A stretch of DNA of 64,000 nucleotides. Origin: Misgurnus anguillicaudatus (taxonomy: Eukaryota; Chordata; Actinopteri; Cypriniformes; Cobitidae). Location of the stretch: contig NC_073352.2 in NCBI RefSeq assembly GCF_027580225.2, positions 3,412,501 to 3,476,500 on the forward strand, written 5' to 3'. The position numbers were made by a program, and so were the translations under genes. This document shows positions 43,701-54,213 of the stretch, one piece after another. The number at the start of each line of letters is the position of its first letter. Position 1 is the first letter of the stretch. Below the pieces are notes generated by a model. The model was not told the origin of the DNA. It did no database searches and was given only the letters and a program-made list of their open reading frames with translations.

Positions 43701-45013
43701 GCACGCCACAACAATTGAATGCTCGTTAGGTCATTAAAACACATTCAGTCCCCATCCCCGTCTTTTTTCCATTTAAACATTTAGTTTCTTTGCAAAAGTT
43801 GACTTCTCAGCACATTCCTTTTCTTTGTGTTCTAGCTGTAATCATCGGTCCCGATGGACAGCCGCTCACCGTCTACCCCTGCCACATCTGCGGCAAGAAG
43901 TTCAAGACGCGAGGCTTCCTCAAACGGCACATGAAGAACCACCCGGACCACGTTTTCAAGAAGAAGTACCAGTGCACCGACTGCGACTTCACCACCAACA
44001 AGAAGGTGAGTTTCCACAACCATCTGGAAAGCCACAAGCTCATCATCAAGAACGAAAAGATCCCCGAGTACACGGAGTACACGCGCCGCTATCACGAGGC
44101 GAGCCCTCTCGGCTCCAACAAACTCATCCTGCGCGACAAGGAGCCCAAGCTGCACAAGTGTAAGTATTGCGAGTACGAGACGGCCGAACAGGGACTCCTG
44201 AACCGCCATCTGCTGGCCGTGCACAGCAAGAACTTTGCGCACGTTTGCGTGGAGTGCGCCAAGGGCTTCCGCCACCCGTCGGAGCTCAAGAAGCACATGA
44301 GGACCCACACGGGCGAGAAGCCCTTCCGTTGCCAGCACTGCGACTTCCGTTGTGCCGATCAGTCCAACTTAAAGACTCACATAAAGAGCAAACATGGCAC
44401 AGACCTTCCCTTTAAGTGTGGACAGTGCCCGCAGGCCTTCGCCGATGACAGGGAGCTCCAGAGGCACACGGAGATCTTTCAGGGACACAAGACTCACCAG
44501 TGTCCGCACTGCGACCACAAAAGCACCAATTCCAGCGACTTGAAGCGTCACATCATTTCGGTGCACACCAAAGACTTCCCGCACAAGTGCGATGTGTGTG
44601 AGAAGGGTTTCCACAGACCCTCAGAACTGAAAAAGCACGCCGAGACTCACAAGGGAAACAAAGTACATCAGTGCCGACACTGCGATTTTAAGATATCCGA
44701 CCCCTTCACGCTCAGCCGGCACATCCTCTCCGTTCACACCAAGGACTTGCCGTTCAAATGCAAGCGGTGCAAGCGTGGTTTCAGGCAACAGAACGAACTG
44801 AAAAAGCACATGAAGACGCACAGCGGTCGCAAGGTCTACCAATGCCAATATTGCGAGTACAACACTACGGACGCTTCGGGTTTCAAGCGGCACGTCATAT
44901 CGATTCACACTAAGGATTATCCTCACAGGTGTGACTACTGCAAAAAGGGGTTCAGGCGACCGTCGGAAAAGAACCAACATATTATGCGACATCACAAGGA
45001 AACCCTAATGTAA
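34634..45013 (+). CDS. znf711: ZNF711, ZFX/ZFY-family zinc finger transcription factor (complete, 767 aa)
   Basis: ZNF711 is a nuclear transcription factor that binds promoters through its C2H2 array and recruits cofactors such as PHF8; human ZNF711 is X-linked and tied to intellectual disability. Coding exons: 34634-34709, 34803-35291, 37027-37185, 39703-39840, 39941-40072, 43465-43596 and 43836-45013 (2,304 nt, phases consistent). The N-terminal half is an acidic activation domain with [35 protein letters not shown] and [13 protein letters not shown] basic LKKKRRG likely nuclear signal precedes [18 protein letters not shown]. Twelve C2H2 fingers (about residues 391-763) fill the last exon, and the protein ends HHKETLM. 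Human ZNF711 has about the same length and 12 fingers, whereas ZFX/ZFY have 13, so ZNF711 is preferred. It converges on frmpd3. Confidence 0.95.
34803..35291 (+). CDS. znf711: znf711 coding exon 2 (acidic activation domain)
   Basis: Acceptor taaag at 34802, donor GTGAGT at 35292. Strongly acidic, with repeated E/D/V blocks ([32 protein letters not shown]) and [16 protein letters not shown] at the end, as in the family. Confidence 0.95.
35529..35626. repeat. Dispersed repeat, copy 2
   Basis: Matches 30633-30715 (AGTCCCCAGCAACAGGTTTA, AAATGCATGC, AAAAAACTGTAATTTTCTAA). It lies in znf711 coding intron 2. Confidence 0.7.
35627..36037. other. znf711 coding intron 2, middle
   Basis: No gene or paired element ends seen. 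Confidence 0.35.
36038..36584. mobile_element. Inverted-repeat element with TTTCCGGACTATAAGCCGC motif
   Basis: TACTGTACTTTCCGGACTATA at the left and GAAGAATACGGTA at the right are partial mirrors. GTATAAGCCGCAT / GATTATAAGACGCAG repeats inside match a DNA element widespread in fish. No ORF. Confidence 0.6.
36585..37026. other. znf711 coding intron 2, 3' part
   Basis: AT-rich, without recognisable elements, ending at the tgcag acceptor. Confidence 0.4.
37027..37185 (+). CDS. znf711: znf711 coding exon 3
   Basis: Acceptor tgcag at 37026, donor GTAAGA at 37186. Encodes [16 protein letters not shown] and [19 protein letters not shown], matching human ZNF711 closely. Confidence 0.95.
37408..37928. 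mobile_element. Inverted-repeat element with TTAACTCTTTCCC ends
   Basis: TTAACTCTTTCCC at 37408 and GGGAAAGAGTTAA ending at 37928 are exact inverted repeats around 521 bp. Part of the right half recurs at 20901-21015. Confidence 0.7.
38106..39183 (+). mobile_element. 1,078 bp hAT element with 8 bp duplication
   Basis: It starts TAGGGGTGGCACGGTTCATG, ends GTGAACCGTGCCACCCCTA and is flanked by exact ATCAGGAC copies (38098-38105 and 39184-39191). CGGTTCGG/CCGAACCG repeats line both ends. A remnant of a BED-finger transposase start lies at 38329-38508. Confidence 0.92.
38329..38508 (+). pseudogene. hAT/ZBED-like transposase N-terminal remnant
   Basis: An ATG opens [18 protein letters not shown], then [29 protein letters not shown] and DHLSNLR. 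The VWKHF...D..GNKTxD pattern is that of the start of a BED zinc finger in ZBED1-like hAT transposases. The Cys pair expected after NKTIDTATR is missing, so an internal deletion seems to have removed the finger core. A stop or splice follows at LR. Inactive. Confidence 0.55.
39192..39702. other. znf711 coding intron 3, 3' part
   Basis: AT-rich; nothing recognisable. Confidence 0.4.
39703..39840 (+). CDS. znf711: znf711 coding exon 4
   Basis: Acceptor tgtag at 39702, donor GTGAGT at 39841. Encodes [14 protein letters not shown] and [18 protein letters not shown], conserved with ZNF711. Confidence 0.93.
39941..40072 (+). CDS. znf711: znf711 coding exon 5
   Basis: Acceptor tgaag at 39940. Encodes [19 protein letters not shown] and VNKTF..AAWAYG. 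The donor G|GTCCTT at 40073 is weak but phase-correct, and only 28 bp separate it from a large inverted-repeat element. Confidence 0.88.
40692..42716 (-). mobile_element. Tc1-like element with GTGAAAAGTGTTGCCCCC ends
   Basis: CAGTAGTGTGAAAAGTGTTG at the left and CAACACTTTTTCACAACACTG at the right are mirrored. The minus strand near 42290-42400 reads [18 protein letters not shown] with a frame change, the C-terminal block of a Tc1 transposase. The centre (about 41130-41970) is a separate inserted unit with a THAP exon. No intact transposase. Confidence 0.72.
41241..41420 (+). pseudogene. THAP-domain exon remnant
   Basis: An ATG opens [17 protein letters not shown] then [12 protein letters not shown], the first half of a THAP zinc-binding domain (C-x4-C and FYRIP). 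After frame changes it continues RQLWLNG and [13 protein letters not shown] (C-x2-H), then a donor CAG|GTAAAA at 41420. THAP domains are found in P-element-type transposases and in host proteins derived from them. At least two frame breaks make this a remnant. Confidence 0.7.
43109..43464. other. znf711 coding intron 5, 3' end
   Basis: Unique-looking intron end with a polypyrimidine tract (GGTTTTTCCTACAG) at the acceptor. Confidence 0.4.
43465..43596 (+). CDS. znf711: znf711 coding exon 6
   Basis: Acceptor tacag at 43464, donor GTATGA at 43597. Encodes [15 protein letters not shown] and [17 protein letters not shown]. The basic run is a likely nuclear localisation signal. Confidence 0.93.
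43836..45013 (+). CDS. znf711: znf711 last coding exon: 12 C2H2 zinc fingers
   Basis: Acceptor tctag at 43835; TAA at 45011-45013. The fingers are read in order from YPCHIC to [10 protein letters not shown]. Finger pairs alternate between a standard type ([12 protein letters not shown]) and an aromatic-swapped type ([19 protein letters not shown]), the two-finger periodicity typical of ZFX/ZFY/ZNF711. Single canonical TGEKP linker after finger 4. GC-rich at third positions compared with the AT-rich surroundings. Confidence 0.97.
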
Positions 45014-46606
45014 TGTTCAGTCAATACTCTACAGTTACACATGACATACAGTATACAGATTTAACAACCTGTATTCTTATTTAATCTGATTCAAAAACAG
45101 TTTGGTCCCGGTCAAAAGTCTCACACTTTTACGCAAAGCAAATCGCTCATTCAGGGTCTTAAATGTTTATATTTTTATATCCACATACCGCTTAAATGCT
45201 GCAAGCGAACCATGATCAATATATGAAAAAATGACTTCATCTCTAAATGATCATTTTGTCTATACACTCACCCTCACGATGACTCCAGGCTGCTCCCTTC
45301 ATGCAGTGAAAGCATACTGGGACCGTAAGCTGTCGAGCACCAAAATGAGCAAAATTTAATTCATTTGAATGATAATTCCAGATATTCTTAAGTTGTGCTT
45401 TGTGTAAGGACAAGGAAATCTTATTTGCATTCGTATATTACGCATCTTTATCAGTGATGTCATTGGGTCTAATCACATTGTGGTAAGTTTGTGAATGTAA
45501 AAGTGTTCATAGTTTTTAACCCCTCGAAGCTCAACAGCTCCTGGTCACTTTATACTTCCATTGCAAATCAAAGAGCATTATTAAGATTTTATTTTAGTAT
45601 TTTAAGATGAAGGAGAGCAAATAATGACAGCATTCTCATTCAATGTCTTTTACCATCTAGTATATCCAGGTTTTACTTTTTACCATTTTAAAGCCAGCTA
45701 TGATGTTAATCTGAGCAACTATTTGAAATGGTATGATTCAAAGTTTTTATCGCCTCGCACATCATTCGCTCTCTTTGTAGTCCTGGTGTGTCTTGAGCGC
45801 TCGGTCTAGTTTATCAGATGAACATTGTATGTTTGATGTGAAGACCACTACAGATTCGATGTTTATGTAGTCAACTCGTGGCAAACATGCACATACGGCC
45901 AATTATTTTGAATCTCTTATTTTCGGAGTCATGCCTTACATGTAATGTATTTCCTTGCACTGAATACAGTAAATAGAAATCATTTGTGTATATTTTTAAC
46001 AAGTTTCAATAATGCTATGATAGAAGATGTATACATTAACAAATGCAAATCACAGCAAGAGCACCTTTTGATTTTATAATGTCACTTCTACCTTATTTAT
46101 TTATTACTGGGTGGGCGTACATAGGCACACAATGTCCTAAACCAAAAGCCATCCGTCGTTCTGCCAGTATTTCCATGTAAAAGACCTCATCGATTGAAAG
46201 AGGCAAGCCTTGATTTCTAGCTGTTAAATGTTAACACAATTGTAGTGAACAGCAGTGTGCAGAAAACAAACTATTTTAATGTGAGGAGGAGAGCGACTGC
46301 ACTTTCTGTTAAACATGCGCTTTTATTGTCTGCCATTCCAATGAAATCATCACTCCAATGTTGTCATGTAAAAACAGATGCCTCTCATTAAAAAGACTGG
46401 TTTGTGTTTTACGACATTGTGGTCGAGCGGTAAGGGAATGACTTACAGGAACGTTATGTTTTTGAAATAATCCTGTTTTCCAAAATGACGAAATGCTACT
46501 GTTTGGTTTTCTGGATGAACAGAATTATTTCAGCATATAAACAATCTTGCTTCTGTAATTTAGGTCTGTTTATTCACAAATACATTGGGTGTATTAAATA
46601 AGAGAC

Positions 46607-46612
46607 AATAAA
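46607..46612 (+). promoter_or_regulatory. znf711: Possible proximal poly(A) signal of znf711
   Basis: AATAAA, 1.6 kb after the stop. Confidence 0.4.
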
Positions 46613-47029
46613 AGAAAACGTCATGAAATACCATCAAAGAAATCATATATAGGCACCTTATTCATGGACATCATTACATGTTGTTTTCAGACTTTGGGCC
46701 TCGTTGATGAAACGACCAAAGTGTATTTGTGTGTATTTGTTATTCAAACTGGATGCAGCAGCTTTGGTAAGGATGATTTAATGAATGAGTTACACACAAT
46801 TACACAGCTCGTGTATCATGAATTAGGTCCATTGTTTTTGTGGCCCTTTGAATTACCCCAAGCATTGTTGGAAACCCGTCTGTATAAGCAGTTGTTTGGC
46901 GGACACCTGCACCCAAATGTGTGCGAGCGGTCTAGATGATGCTGTGTTTGTTACAGACTATCATTCTTGTGAATGAAAATTTCATGTCATTTGTTTATGA
47001 TGATGGTGACAGATGGTGAGGAGGATTAA

Positions 47030-47151
47030 AATAAATATGTCCTTCAAAAAATGTTTTTGCTTTCAGAAATTGTTTCGCACTCAGGTATTTCCGTGACATT
47101 TTTTTCAACTAGCACTTTTTCAGATGTAAAAATTAACGGATGCTAAATAAA
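47030..47151 (+). promoter_or_regulatory. znf711: Possible distal poly(A) signals of znf711
   Basis: Two AATAAA hexamers (47030-47035 and 47146-47151). Confidence 0.4.
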
Positions 47152-48256
47152 GTGAAGCTCATTTTAATCTGCTCATTATAAATGTTGTATTATGTTATTA
47201 AAGTGATTGGTTTTATGTGGTTTTGCCGCTTTTAATAATGAATACATGAATAATTTAATGTGCTGCTGGTTGTTTTTTTCCTGTTCTTGATCCTGTGCAT
47301 TGATTTTTGCTTCATTCATTATGGGGTATTTAGCAAAAATGCAATTATTATTGAAGTTTATTTAATTAAATTTGTAAGGAGCATGGTCATGTAATCCCAC
47401 CAGTCAGCACATAGAGGTCTCTATTAGCAGCATCCCTCCTCCACCCCATCATTCACTCTCTGCTGGTATATCTACCCAGTTAAGGAGGCGGGGGGGACTC
47501 TGGGTTTGGGTTAAAGTTCTGAGCGCACACAGCAAGCCACATATACTTTTATTTCATATTTGATTAAATGTTCATGCAAACTCATGAAAATGTCTCTGTT
47601 CAAGATAGAAGACATTAATATCACCATTCTGCTGCTCTTTTGCATTAACATAATGGCATAAAAAAAGAAGAAGAAATCCACACTGCATTTTGCTAAATTT
47701 ATCGCACTGTATATTATGCATGCTAAAATTTCAACACATTAAACCTTTGAGGTTTGGTAATACATTTCCATTTTAATACTGCAACTTGTTAAATATTAAA
47801 ATACTTGAATTAATATTGTAGGAAATGGTTAAGTTGACCATATGTCACCCTGCCTGAGAAATCCAGGCTAGTCTCAAAATCAAATTCAGAGATAATGAGC
47901 ATCCGAGATAGTTTTATTTCAGCCATTAATTTCACTATGATTTCAATCTTTAATATCGACTGAGTAAGGTCATGTCAAAGATTATATCTTCACAGAATGT
48001 TTATGTAGGATGATTTTATGTAGAAAACAGTAGGGGTGAGCGGGGCACAAACTAACGCGGGGTTAATTAATTGTAACACGGCTTTACATATTTATACAGG
48101 GCCGAGCAATCTGTGCTTTTGGTCTTTTTCTCTTACTGTCAGAAGATCTCCTATGAATTTGTGAAACATTTTTGTGTTTTGGTTAAGATATTGTTTTGGA
48201 GGCATGGCAGTAAATTTCTTCATCTTAAGTTTTTTTTTCAATTTCTTGGGTGTGTA
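47152..48256. other. Intergenic DNA between convergent genes, left part
   Basis: AT-rich. A GGGGTGAGCGGGGCACAAA stretch at 48032 looks like a repeat end, possibly partnered with the GTTACAATGAACCCC region near 52137. No gene. Confidence 0.35.
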
Positions 48257-48757
48257 AAGCCCGAAATGCACTGCAGGATTTTTGCCCGCCTATAAGATCA
48301 TTAACTTATCACACTGTGCGACATGTATTGTTTAAACTTGGGTACGACAGGCATGTCGACTGTACGATGATGACATGGACGCTTCGGCGGCTGCGTCACA
48401 TGTTAGCGTCACCAGCATGTGCTCGTGGTAAACAAATACCAGCACGCAGGTCGTAGCAGCAAACACACTGTGCGATGATCATGCCGAATTTCTGACACTG
48501 TCAGAAAACTATCATAGGCTATCTTTGGACACAAGACCAGGAAACTACCGTCTTTGAACCTCTCTCATAGATAGCCACTGGACGCTGTAACGGAACAGAA
48601 CCACAAAACGATAGAGCCGGACTCGTTCCTGAGTCCAAACGCACATCGGGTCGAAGCCCTTTCTGGTCTGTTTTTAGGGGTTGATGCGGATATGTGCCTG
48701 CGTCGATCCAGCACCGCCTGATCATCAGTATCGGCTCAGATTCATATTGCAGATCTG

Positions 48758-50727
48758 GGGCCTCATTTATAAAAGTGCGACGTAGGAACTGTCATACATT
48801 TCATCTAAGACCATTTCTGAAATCATCGTAAGTGTGATTCAGAGAAAAGGAGCTTACGCACAAAAAACCGTGCGTACGCCTCTTTTCCAGATGTGCGGTT
48901 TATAAATCACAAATGATCTTAAAATTGTGCGCAGCTGAATGCTTTTAGAACTCCGCCTTGTAAACGCCCCTAATTTAATTCATTAGCATATAAATATTAC
49001 ATTTTCAAAGGCCAAATTCTGCTACAATGGCGAGTGGTAAGAAAACATATTTGTTGTCGTTTGCTTAAGTTTTTAATATTTCTAAATTCTAACATGGAAA
49101 CTTTATTGACATCACTCAAGTTAAGACGATTATTAGTGGATCTTTCAATTCACGGGTTTCATTTAAATATAGTTTTACACGTAGGCTAAACGTAATATTT
49201 GTGTCTTTAAAGTTTTGTTTCAGTTTGCCATGCATCCTGCGCGGCGGTGTTAAAATAAGATATTTTCGACTTTAACATTCAAAGATCGCATCTTAAACTG
49301 TCGGAATATATTCCATATGGATTCATTTGGATTTACAGATGTTTAACATTAAAATCGATGCATGGGAATAATTTATATAAATTTTTGAAATACCCATCAC
49401 TCTTAAATGTCGCATGTCCCTTATTGTAGGATACATCGAGGCTTCACAATTTAGTTCCTTTCACGTCGTTTTAATCATTAAATTCGATCGGTTTTACTTC
49501 CATTCAATAAAGCACATGTTCTGTAACATTTACGTGTGCGTTAAACACCGCGAAACAATTTTGCTATATTTTTAAATATTTTTTGAAAAGATTACGAACT
49601 AGAAAATCGTTTCCTGAACATATCTTGGGCGCCATCTTTTTGCATTAGAATAGGCCTACATTTTACAATATCAAAATAGGCCAACATATTTTGTTTAAAA
49701 TATATTATAAACCCTTGTTAAATTATTTTGGAGTAGCATAGTAGGCCTTCTTCACAGTTAATTCTTGTTCATTTTCTGTGTGCACTGTTTCATGTTTTTA
49801 GGTTTCTATTCTGAATAAACAAACAGCGCAGTTTACATGCTTCATCCTTGTTGCATTAGTTCATTAAGATAATTCTAAACAGATTTCTGTAATTCAAACA
49901 ACTCTTAATTGTAATTATGAACGTCACGGCGCACTATTAAAACATTGTCGGTAATGTGTCGGTCGGCCGGGCTCGGACACAACGTGCAGAAGCTTCGGTT
50001 ATGGTTTTTGTGCCCGGTCTAAGCGCTAATACGTTGTTGACGCTGTAAAAGTTTCGAATATTTATTTATTTTTTATCAAACATATTCAACACTTTTTTTA
50101 CATTAGCCAGGGGATGAAAGATAAAAATAATTAAAAAAACATGGAAATGCTGACATACATTAATACATTTAGCAGCATACATTAATACATTTCTTGTTTA
50201 TCAGATTATTAATAGATTTTAGGTAGCCTATTGCTTAACTTCTAATAAAAAAATACGGAACAATGGTTTATAATCACCATATTTACATTTATTTATAATA
50301 AACGTTACAAACAAAAGTAACACATAAATCAAATTATATTTCTTATGTAATAAGTTATCATAAGAGAAAAAAAACTAATTAAATATTTTCCAAACAAAGT
50401 CTTAAGCAAAATATATGAATTCTAACAAAAGAGCACAAATCTAACCAATTTTTCTTTTTTAATAAGGACAACTCAAAAGAAATGAAAAAAAATTCTGTAT
50501 GTTGACCACAAAAGGTACAAAACAAAAAGTTTCGAATATGCCTATACCTGCAATACTGCAATATTGCCACAAGGAAACGTGCGTACGTCAAGTCGGAACC
50601 TGACGTGGAGGTAAGTACTTTTCCACGTCAAAGGAAAGTTTTATAAATCTGAGCGTTTGAGTGGATTTGAGCGTACGCACTGTCTAAGATCAAATCTGTG
50701 CGTAAAAACGCTTTATAAATGAGGCCC
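48758..50727. mobile_element. PIF/Harbinger-type element with CTG duplication
   Basis: It begins GGGCCTCATTTATAAA and ends TTTATAAATGAGGCCC, flanked by the 3 bp CTG on both sides (48755-48757 and 50728-50730). A CWG target and 3 bp duplication fit PIF/Harbinger. TACGCAC-type repeats line the ends. Neither a transposase nor a Myb-like ORF is open. An ATG at 49027 (MASG then GTAAGA) could be the first exon of a lost ORF. Confidence 0.72.
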
Positions 50728-50899
50728 CTGGACCAAATCAGTGTCAGACAGAGCTAATGTCTTTCGGTTACCTATGGGAAAAGTGATCTGGGCCAGATCT
50801 GTAAAATGATATACATATTGAACTGATGGCGGTTAGATGTTTAAGCTAAAACCTCTATCTGGCACGGATCTGGTTCACAATCAGAAATCGTCTCTAAGA

Positions 50900-51562
50900 G
50901 GCTGTTTACACTTGGTATTAAGATGTGTTTTCATCGATCGGATCACAAGTGGACAAGAGACACATTACGTTTACACCTGGTATTTAAATCCCTCTCTTTT
51001 GTCCACTTTCGACCGCTTCTGTGCTGAATACTATGAGGGGGTGGTCTGTGAGACGGTGGGCGAGTCTCTCTGCTGTCATTCAAACCCGAGCAGGAGTAAT
51101 TATGAGTTTATAAGGACGCAAACTAATATTTTGTTGGAGTCCGCTGCTTGTTTAGCAAGAAAACATGCTGCACAGAGTTTTGTACGTGTGTATGTAAGAG
51201 CTTTCTCCGAATTCTCAGCGCAATTGATGAAATATGATCGCGCAACTTTCACACGCTTTCAAAACGAAACTACGGAGATCAGCCGCTTAGTTTTATCAAT
51301 GAAAGGCTAAAAATAGTACTGTTCACCGTATGTTCACGCCAGAAGTATGAAAAGACATAAAACTTGTGGTCAGTACCTCAGATTAGATAAATGGGCGGTC
51401 GCGTGTGGCTGTTCGAACACATTCAGCCACATGTGCGTTCCGCAACTACAAAGCGATCCGACTACCTCTGGATGTGGTTGAAAGTGGACGAGCTCAAAAC
51501 GTTTTGAACACCGTTTACACCTGGCATTAACGTCGTCCACTTGTGATCCAAGTGTAAACAGC
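50900..51562. mobile_element. MITE with GGCTGTTTACACTTGG ends
   Basis: GGCTGTTTACACTTGGTATTA near 50900 mirrors CCAAGTGTAAACAGCC ending near 51563; GATCACAAGTGGACAAG / GTCCACTTGTGATCC continue the pairing. The 157-codon open frame across it has no recognisable domain. Confidence 0.72.
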
Positions 51563-51718
51563 CTTTAAGATAGAAACTGAGGCAAGGGGCTTTAAACGGA
51601 TCTGGGCCAAATGTAATTGCTACATAGGACCACTGATGAAGAGCCACGATCACAGAAGTCGCGACAATTGTTTCACGATGGCAATCTTTCGTCTGGGACA
51701 GCCAATAATCGGGCTTTA

Positions 51719-54200
51719 GTAAACAAATCCAATCTTATATTATTTTAATCACTGTCTTGTTTAAAAATGCTGTTATGTTTTATGTAACATGTCAGCAACT
51801 GTTAGTTGTGACACAGTGTTACAATGAAGCCTCCAGTATACAATGATAATGAAATGAAAAAATGTAAATACTATTCATCAAAATGATAACTGACTTTTTT
51901 TTTACATAATTGTGCAGCCCAAAAAAAATCAATTTCTATGCATTGCTGCATAATACAAGGATTGTTAGATGAAGGATCATGGATGGATGAATGTATGTGT
52001 GAATTTCTATCTATTATAGGCAGATAGATAGATAGATAAACAATATCCACATTTAGTATATAGACAGAATTTAATTAAAATTATTTGTGTTTAAACAAAT
52101 TTTTCTAGCAGGTGTTACAACAAACCCTCTGTTTGTTACAATGAACCCCACCTATGGGGTAACGTTTGCACTCCTGTCACTTTTGCTGTAATTGTACAAT
52201 AATGGGAGGACCCACAAACAAACTTTAAGTGTTTATTTGTAGCAGAGATGTGTCTGTTGATTGTGTAAAAAAATTATTCATCTAACTTAAATATTTTTTG
52301 AATGATAGAGCCAAAGTCAAAAAGCGTTAGGTTGTGTTCCACTCTCCCCTCCATAAAAACAAATGACTTAAACATTTGTTTTCTTTTACAAGCATATACT
52401 TACCACCATTGTCCTTCTCAATAACAATTTTCAGTCATTGATGATACTTCATACATGTTCAGCAACAATTAAATTTTACCATAAAAGGACTGCAAATGAT
52501 TTTGCTTTTGTTAAAGATTTATGTGCTCTCTGAAAAATGTATGCTGTTTTTTCTGAGGTACTAATATGCACTCATTAGGTACAAAGGTGTACTATTTGAA
52601 AGGCTACAGCTTTTGTAGCTTTATTTCTGAGAGTGTGGATTTGATTGAAATAAATCAGCCATTCTTTCACGTTGTCCAGTCTTTAAAAAATTATACAGAA
52701 CAGAAGGAGGCAGATTTAATGTCAATCAAATAAATAACGCATATAATGCATTTAAGAGCATTCAACCTCAAACATTATAACTACTTTTACATAGCTATTT
52801 GCAAAAATAGCTTTTAATGTCTGTATAGCTTTGGACAATACCCATGCATTTTCATATCAGACACATTGTAAACACACATAACCAGAAACTAGTGAGCCTT
52901 TTTCAGGCTCCCTAGTGACGTACTTCTAATGACTTTATTATGCTAAAATCAAAATTCTTACTGACAATATTTGTATACCAAAAGTAAAATTGGCTAATTG
53001 AATCTTTTAGTCACAAAGGACTACAGATGGCCAAACCTTGTCATTTATACAGTGTGAGTATGCATAGATGGAAAAGTGCTTAACGCCACATCAGGGTCTG
53101 GGCAGACGTACACACTTTTGCTTGTCTTTTTGGAAATATAAGTTACTTGCTACTCTTAAAGGGTTTAAACATTGACAGGTGCTTTCCGATATGTCAATGA
53201 CATTAATTATGCATTGTTTAAATGCGGAGATTTAAAACTATTTCGTGGCGCACAATTTCATAATCATTTGCAATTTATAAATTTCACATCCGTGCACGCG
53301 TTCTGTGTGCATGTCGCTTTACAATCATGTTTTAAAAGTGTGTGATGCCCATCCACCAAATAAGTCACTTTGTAAATGAGAGAGTATAAGGTTGACTGAA
53401 GCTGAAACAACACGCCAATGGCTTGTGGCAATAAAGCACATCTAAAAAAACTCAAAATGAACCCTTTATTGTGACTGTTAAAAGTTCTGTAAAGGGGAGT
53501 AGCAAACATGTCTGATGAGTATAAGCAAGTATAAGCTTGGGCCTCGTATTCTTTTGGATTTTGATCAGTCGAAATATCAGTGCACATTATTCCTAAGGGA
53601 CACGTTATGAGTAATGCATCACAAGATATGTGCAGTACATCCATAAATACACTCATTTCTGATTTCATCCTCTGATGTTGACCGGGCTATAAAATGCAAG
53701 AAGAGAAAGCAAGCAATATCACAGCATATGTTCGCTTTATGAAAAATATAATTCTTTTTTGTTCCAATGCTTATCATGTGTTTAGACAAAATGCTAAATG
53801 GGTTGATCTCATACAAGATCTGTCATTTCTGTTCATCTCAATGGCAGTTCTTTGGCTGGTGTATGCACCCCCTGCGAGTATGTGATTTAAAATCTGACAA
53901 CCATAAATGGCATTTGAATAATTACACAGCTACAGGAAAAATGATATCATGAAAATGATGATTGGCCATCACAAAAAGACCCAAGATTGGGAAAATTTCA
54001 TGTGGTTAAGACTTCTTTACAAAGTAGCTGTCAAATGATGACTTAAAGTTGCAATACGGTTTTATTTTGTCCGAATAAACAACTACGTTGGAATGGCCAT
54101 CGTGAGATGCTTTCTGTCCCTAAAGTGGTAAGTTATAGTATCTAGCAGCCAAACATTCACCCCTTGATCTCACAGCCAAAACTAAGCTGAAAAGTTTTTG
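51719..54200. other. Intergenic DNA between convergent genes, right part
   Basis: AT-rich with a short GATA repeat at 52024-52040. No supported gene, element pair or RNA. Confidence 0.4.
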
Positions 54201-54207
54201 AATACTC

Positions 54208-54213
54208 TTTATT
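54208..54213 (-). promoter_or_regulatory. frmpd3: Possible poly(A) signal of frmpd3
   Basis: TTTATT on the plus strand is AATAAA on the minus strand, 1.9 kb after the stop codon. Other minus-strand AATAAA copies exist closer to the stop, so usage is uncertain. Confidence 0.35.

Larger units (their letters stand above)
45014..47151 (+). other. znf711: znf711 3' UTR (long, end uncertain)
   Basis: About 2.1 kb of low-repeat AT-rich sequence after the stop, unlike the element-rich surroundings. AATAAA signals lie at 46607-46612, 47030-47035 and 47146-47151, and any could be used. Extent inferred from the signals and from the lack of repeats. Confidence 0.5.
48257..51718. mobile_element. Outer inverted-repeat element in the intergenic region
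   Basis: TAAAGCCCGAAATGCACTGC at the left is mirrored only at its end by AATCGGGCTTTA at the right. It encloses a Harbinger-type element and a third element. The short match makes pairing tentative. Confidence 0.4.

Noticed and set aside
43832..44338. 168-codon open frame on the minus strand
   Set aside because: Shadow of the GC-rich zinc-finger exon; Leu/Val/Ala-rich with no domain.
50837..51310. 157-codon plus-strand open frame
   Set aside because: It lies across a MITE with inverted ends and has no recognisable domain or codon bias.
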